Positions 60,040 through 64,000 of a stretch of 64,000 bases of DNA are shown one piece after another. The translations under genes were made by a program, and so were the position numbers. Every line of letters begins with the position of its first letter. The first letter of the stretch is position 1. Origin of the DNA: Planococcus circulans (GTDB lineage Bacteria; Bacillota; Bacilli; Bacillales_A; Planococcaceae); NCBI RefSeq assembly GCF_020023385.1, contig NZ_JAIQCL010000001.1, positions 1 through 64,000 on the forward strand. The letters run 5' to 3'. Below the pieces are notes generated by a model. That model was not told the origin of the DNA, ran no database searches, and saw nothing but the letters and a program-made list of their open reading frames with translations.

Positions 60040-62001
60040 TTAAACCCATGTGTAATTTTTTCCCCAGCTTTCACGTGCCAATGCTTCTATTTTCTCTACG
60101 TCTGAATCCTCAACCATAATCAGGTCGCCTTGTTCGTAGGGATTATAATGGAAGGCATACATCCGGGAAGTGAATTGATGGAAAGGCAAGGAAGATTCAC
60201 CTTCCAGCTCCCCATTCCCTTGCACGCTCGTCAGAATTCCCTGGCCCCAATTCTGTCCGCTGTCATTATTCGGATTATAGAAGTAGACACGGTATTCACC
60301 TTGCGGATCTTTTGCTATCCGCTGAATCGATACGGCATGCAACCCTAAAAGATTGCCATGTACATTGGTGATGTAGATTCCCACAGGATTCGGGTAAATC
60401 ATTTCATAACCTTCGTTGTATTCGGGATGATGGGTAGCATAGAACAACCGGACAAAAGCTGCATAGTCAGCTGCATAGCCGGTTAACGGGTCGATGATAT
60501 TGGCAAAGCCACGGGAAATCCATTCACCGTAAAACTCAGGATTGACCCATTTATGACCATCTTCTCCCCGCAATATGGTTTTCTTCATCATTTCGTTGTA
60601 GATTTTGTCGAGATGAGGAACCAGTACGATGGAGACAGGATCCAGATCCTGATGAATTTCCTCGGCGACACCGCCGATCACCATATTGGAATGGATCGGT
60701 TCCCCTTCAAATGTCATATCGATATCATTTTCACGTACAGCACGGGCGATGTATTCAAGCAATTGGCCGATGCCGTGCTGAGCCCAGAGGCTCAGTGCTC
60801 TCGCCGACTGGCATGTCGGGTTCAACCCTTGGCCGATGCCAAGAGGCTGGCCGAGCACATTGATGACTCCCCCCACCAGTACACCGTTCGCAGTGATGCC
60901 GCCTTTTCTGAATTCCGGTTTCATCAGCAGCTGCTTCACTTCCGGCTGGATGTCGATTTCAAAAAGCCTTCTGAGTGCCGGCAGCAAAGGCTCCTGGGTC
61001 AGCACACCACGGTCCAGCATTTTCGACAAGCCATAAACCACTTTGCTCGTCTGCGGATGAACGGAAATTTGGATCATGTCCCGAATCAATTCCGGATTGG
61101 CGTTCAAACTCGCCTGGCCTTGTTCAGTCAAGCTTAAAGCATCACTCAATAGATGAGGATATTTCCGGTTGAGATAGCGCAAGAACACTGCATTGACCGG
61201 CGACACCAACCCGGTTTCGTTGATGGATTTTGCAAATGCCTGGGCTTCTTGCTGCAGGGTTTCTTCGCTTTCCTTCATCAATTGCAGACGATATGATTTC
61301 AAATCCGGGTACTGCTCGCTCAATGCAGTCGGATACGTAATGGCTTTCTTAAAATAAAGCAGCCGATTTTTGGTTTCGTCAGAGATGTTTTCATCAATCA
61401 TGCGCGTAGCCGTTTCAATCATCAAGACGATCCGGTCCACCATGATGGGACGCTGAACTGTCAAACGCTCGATTTCCTCCACTAATTTCTCAGCGACCGC
61501 TTTATACGAAAGCTTGCCGCCGAGAAAGCGGAATAAGCGCTCGCCTCTTTCGAGATGCTCGCCCCCACCTGCTACTCTCGCTTCTTCGGTTTCCGGGGGA
61601 AACAGAAGATCCAAATTTAATGCCAGCACTTCATTCAGGAATGTGGCTGCTTCTTCAGCGGAAACTTCTGGATGTTCATACCTGCCTTCGGCTATTGAAA
61701 GCATACGCAATTCACTGAGCATCTCGACTACCGAATTGATGCCTTTGACCTTCAGAGCTCCTCCAACAAACGGAGCTTCAAGATTTGAGGCATCTGCCCA
61801 GGGACCTGCATGGAATACGCCCGCTTGATCGAATTGCTGAGCAAACTCATATATTTGGGCTAGCCCTTCTTCTGTGGAAGCAAGTTCAGTGGCCAATTGG
61901 AAAACCTCTGTCTGATACATACTTTTAGCGAACGGCTTTGCTTCTTCCAATGTTTGAAGCGCCTGTCCGAACTTGTCTTTCGTTGTTAATCCTGTTGACA
62001 T
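60040..62001 (-). CDS. Putative papain-like cysteine peptidase/transferase with helical N-terminal region
   Basis: A 653-residue soluble protein I do not recognise as a named family. Residues 1-370 are mostly helical. The C-terminal part carries what looks like a papain-fold active site: Gln391 and Cys397 in GQGLNPTCQSAR (six apart, as Gln19 and Cys25 of papain), His555 in GLHAVSIQRI, and Asn577 in FYNPNNDSGQNWG. Cys397 is the only cysteine in the protein. No signal peptide or membrane segment is seen, so it acts in the cytoplasm. It starts 18 bases after an ATP-grasp gene with GGGGG upstream. It may cleave, transfer or trim the product of that ligase (inference). Confidence 0.8.
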   Translation of the reverse strand: MSTGLTTKDKFGQALQTLEEAKPFAKSMYQTEVFQLATELASTEEGLAQIYEFAQQFDQAGVFHAGPWADASNLEAPFVGGALKVKGINSVVEMLSELRMLSIAEGRYEHPEVSAEEAATFLNEVLALNLDLLFPPETEEARVAGGGEHLERGERLFRFLGGKLSYKAVAEKLVEEIERLTVQRPIMVDRIVLMIETATRMIDENISDETKNRLLYFKKAITYPTALSEQYPDLKSYRLQLMKESEETLQQEAQAFAKSINETGLVSPVNAVFLRYLNRKYPHLLSDALSLTEQGQASLNANPELIRDMIQISVHPQTSKVVYGLSKMLDRGVLTQEPLLPALRRLFEIDIQPEVKQLLMKPEFRKGGITANGVLVGGVINVLGQPLGIGQGLNPTCQSARALSLWAQHGIGQLLEYIARAVRENDIDMTFEGEPIHSNMVIGGVAEEIHQDLDPVSIVLVPHLDKIYNEMMKKTILRGEDGHKWVNPEFYGEWISRGFANIIDPLTGYAADYAAFVRLFYATHHPEYNEGYEMIYPNPVGIYITNVHGNLLGLHAVSIQRIAKDPQGEYRVYFYNPNNDSGQNWGQGILTSVQGNGELEGESSLPFHQFTSRMYAFHYNPYEQGDLIMVEDSDVEKIEALARESWGKNYTWV

Positions 62002-62019
62002 TGAAATTCCCCCAAGCTA

Positions 62020-63246
62020 TTAATGATAAAAATCGTAGTCTTCATATTGCTTCAGCAACTCTTGCATCCGATTGCTGTCATCTCCGAAAAAGAACAAGGT
62101 TCCATAATGATTTCCGAACCCTACGCGCTCTGCTACCTTGGAGGTGACCGGTATGAACAGGTCGTGTTTTTCGAAATATGAATCATTTTTCAGCTCTTCC
62201 GGAACGTCCAGCTTCTCAATAAGACGGACACGCGGATAAACCATTAAGCTTCCTGCATAGCCCTTCGCTGAAACGACTTCTTCAGGAAAGAAATTGTCCA
62301 ATTCTTCCGAAGGTGTGTCAGGATCGCTGCACAGAATTTGCGCCTGAAATGCATTAAAGCCATATGCCCGTTCAATCAAGTCAAAGATATGACCACCTGG
62401 CACACGTGCTGCCACTTCACCGAAATTTAACGTTCCATCATGGGAGATAAAGTATTCAGGATGGATGACGCCATATTGGATTTCAAATGAATCAACCAGT
62501 TTCTGTACCTGTTCGAGGATCTGCGGTCGCCATTCTTCAAGTGCGGGCGAGGCAGGAACGAAATTGGAATGTCCCAATCTCACATATTCCGTAATATTGA
62601 GGAACTTGACCTGGCCATCGTGTATGAACGCTTCACAGGAAAATTCCTGTCCGTCCAAATGGCTCTCCATGAGGTATGGAAATTCCTGATCACCGATTTT
62701 ATCGATATCGCCAGCGTCCCGAATCATCATATGCCCCACTGTTCCCGCTTTGTTCAATGGTTTTATGTGGATCGGGTCGTTTAGGTCTCCGTCTATTTTA
62801 ATCAAAGCATCGTTTACACGCTTCAGGAAACGATGAATGTCGTCTTTGGTGTAGGCTTCTTCAAAAACGCCCACTTTAATCCCTGACATTTGAGCTTTCC
62901 GCTTCATCAACCCTTTATCCCGCAGCAATAAGGAGCGGTTGAAGATCCGCGGATCGTCGAATAGCCTTGCATTCAAGGCTCCCGCCCATTCCACCGTTTC
63001 TTCATAGATGGGAACTGTCACTTTCGTGTCCATTTCTTTTAACCGTTCATAAAGTTCATCTGACCCTTCATTGAGCCGATCAAAATCCCAGCCGATAAAG
63101 TTGATGCCGTTCTCGTCCGCAAAAGCCTGGAAATCCGGTGGACCGACCACAACATAAGGCCTATCCAGCTTATCAATCGCTTCGATTGCGGGTAAACTCC
63201 ACCCTAATAATGCCGTAAGCTTTTGTTGCTCGTTTGTTTCCGCCAT
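62020..63246 (-). CDS. ATP-grasp ligase
   Basis: A 408-residue ATP-grasp enzyme of the carboxylate-amine/thiol ligase type. An N-terminal Rossmann-like part (about 1-110) is followed by the ATP-grasp core: YLMESHLDGQEFSCEAFIHDG in the adenine/lid strand and NFGEVAARVPGGHIFDLIERAYG with the metal-binding Glu and Arg. These enzymes make amide or peptide bonds through acyl phosphates. AAGGAG precedes the ATG. It is the first gene of a two-gene operon with the papain-like protein. Substrates are unknown; dipeptide-type or protein-tail ligation are both possible. Confidence 0.88.
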   Translation of the reverse strand: MAETNEQQKLTALLGWSLPAIEAIDKLDRPYVVVGPPDFQAFADENGINFIGWDFDRLNEGSDELYERLKEMDTKVTVPIYEETVEWAGALNARLFDDPRIFNRSLLLRDKGLMKRKAQMSGIKVGVFEEAYTKDDIHRFLKRVNDALIKIDGDLNDPIHIKPLNKAGTVGHMMIRDAGDIDKIGDQEFPYLMESHLDGQEFSCEAFIHDGQVKFLNITEYVRLGHSNFVPASPALEEWRPQILEQVQKLVDSFEIQYGVIHPEYFISHDGTLNFGEVAARVPGGHIFDLIERAYGFNAFQAQILCSDPDTPSEELDNFFPEEVVSAKGYAGSLMVYPRVRLIEKLDVPEELKNDSYFEKHDLFIPVTSKVAERVGFGNHYGTLFFFGDDSNRMQELLKQYEDYDFYH

Positions 63247-63582
63247 AATAACACTCCTTAATCCTTAGTTTAGAAATCCGTGCATACTTTTACTATTACC
63301 CAGCCAAAGTATTCTAAACATACAGATTATTCAATGTTTTTTGATTTCGGCAGCCAAAAAGAAGAAGAAAGAAAGAATTTCCAGACTGTAGACAAAGTCT
63401 GACCAAAATGTATAGCGGTGCATAATCCCCAACCGGTCCGTCCGCTTCCCTGTCCCACAGGAGTCTTCGTGGCCAGCCCACTTGGAAGCGTGTCGCTTCA
63501 ATCAAAGAAAAATACCTGGTAGTCAGTTGCCGGAGAATGTTGCCTATACATGGCTGCCGAAAAACAAATCTTCAGGAAAGCC
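63247..63582. other. Intergenic region upstream of the ATP-grasp operon
   Basis: No gene is seen. It contains the inverted copy of the left-end repeat (63382-63421) and a following GC-richer stretch with AGGAGTCTTCGTGG, which resembles the dispersed repeats elsewhere in the window. Confidence 0.5.
63382..63421. repeat. Dispersed repeat, right-end inverted copy
   Basis: It matches the reverse complement of 1-40 at 38 of 40 positions, the differences being C/T at two sites. The match ends sharply on its left side (position 63382) against unrelated sequence. Confidence 0.75.
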
Positions 63583-63627
63583 AAATAGAGAGCCCGGGAC
63601 GGTTATTCTGTCCCGGGCTCTCTATTT
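63583..63627. terminator. Bidirectional terminator
   Basis: An 18-bp perfect stem (63583-63600 with 63610-63627) encloses a 9-base loop, with weak A/T flanks, directly after the zinc-finger gene. Confidence 0.8.
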
Positions 63628-63628
63628 A

Positions 63629-63826
63629 TCATTTATCGCTGGTTCCAACTTTATTGAGTTCGTTTCCTAAAAATTGCAGTTGGGTTCCGACTGTGCAATT
63701 GCTGATGCAAAATCTGTGGGCAGCGGTTTTCCCTTCATCTTTGCGAAGTTGGGTTCTCACAAAACAGCCTTCACAGTATGTCGACAGCATTTCATCGATT
63801 TCATTGATAATAGAAACTTTTTTCAC
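63629..63826 (-). CDS. Small zinc-finger domain protein
   Basis: A 65-residue protein: IINEIDEMLSTYCEGCF, HRFCISNCTVG. The CxxC and CxxxC pairs match the small 'zinc-finger domain-containing protein' family of Bacilli, function unknown. The GTG start follows GAGGTGAC. Confidence 0.85.
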   Translation of the reverse strand: MKKVSIINEIDEMLSTYCEGCFVRTQLRKDEGKTAAHRFCISNCTVGTQLQFLGNELNKVGTSDK

Positions 63827-63872
63827 TTAGTCACCTCATAGCAAATCGTCATTTCCTCATTCTACTACGCAT

Positions 63873-63901
63873 TTGTTTTTTATTGCAACAATAGTTATAC
63901 T
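63873..63901 (+). promoter_or_regulatory. Sigma-A-type promoter of the last, partial gene
   Basis: TTGTTT (63873-63878) and TATACT (63896-63901) with 17-base spacing. Confidence 0.55.
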
Positions 63902-63973
63902 GACTGAGGACATTTTTACGGTACCAAGCGGTTCGCAAATTCCCGCTTTACCAAAACTAAGGAGGAAGTTTTT

Positions 63974-64000
63974 TTGTTTAATGAATTTTGGGGACTCGGC
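63974..64000 (+). CDS. Partial gene running off the window
   Basis: AAGGAGG ends at 63965. Eight bases later a TTG starts a frame reading (M)FNEFWGLG to the window end. Only nine codons are visible, so the product cannot be named. An ATG at 63981 in another frame is 15 bases from the site and less likely. Confidence 0.55.

Overview
The window looks like chromosomal DNA of a low-to-moderate GC Firmicute of the Planococcaceae, most like Planococcus or Planomicrobium. I infer this from the proteins, which are closest to Bacillus subtilis families, from AGGAGG-type ribosome binding sites with many GTG and TTG starts, and from dispersed GC-rich intergenic repeats of the kind known from this group. 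No rRNA, tRNA, CRISPR array, transposase or phage gene was seen. About 60 genes are supported, most of them on the minus strand.

Region by region. 1-9.0 kb: a membrane M48 peptidase with ankyrin repeats; a four-gene Bce-like module (response regulator, histidine kinase, ABC ATPase, large FtsX-type permease); then, divergently, an adenine riboswitch with its terminator in front of a pbuE-like purine exporter; and a TerF-like VWA protein. 9.0-13.7 kb: a repeat remnant, then a TPP riboswitch controlling ykoFEDC (an ECF transporter for thiamine precursor), and a VOC protein. 13.9-24.4 kb: small unknown genes, an orphan Fur box, a short Spo0M-like protein, an AI-2E family permease, an LCP cell-wall ligase, msrA, an MFS exporter, the ABC-F protein YkpA, a DUF1232 protein, a degenerate cold-shock-domain protein and a normal Csp with a terminator-bearing leader. 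24.6-31.4 kb: xpaC-telA, two related non-coding elements with terminal inverted repeats, the MoxR ATPase/VWA pair yojN-yojO, and a DedA protein. 31.5-41.2 kb: sucAB (odhAB), then murG, dapF and a PAS-GGDEF cyclase in a row, and a MATE exporter.

41.2-53.5 kb: a CobW GTPase pair, a Ctp protease, deoD, yozE, and a block collinear with the B. subtilis ypm/ypk/ypj/ypi region (msrB-msrA, ypmS, ypmR, degV, plsC-like, dfrA, thyA, ypjP, ypiP, bacilliredoxin). 53.7-59.7 kb: paralogous small unknown genes, then ypgR (cvfC), yfmR and ypgQ. 59.7-64 kb: a second csp, and a two-gene operon pairing an ATP-grasp ligase with a large protein that carries a papain-like Gln-Cys-His-Asn constellation around its only cysteine. 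This pair is the best candidate for an undescribed system here.

The window opens and closes with copies of one 40-bp repeat in inverted orientation. Most of the content is housekeeping: folate and dTMP synthesis, TCA cycle, oxidative repair, envelope synthesis and purine/thiamine transport. All family assignments come from reading motifs and remembered family features, not from searches.
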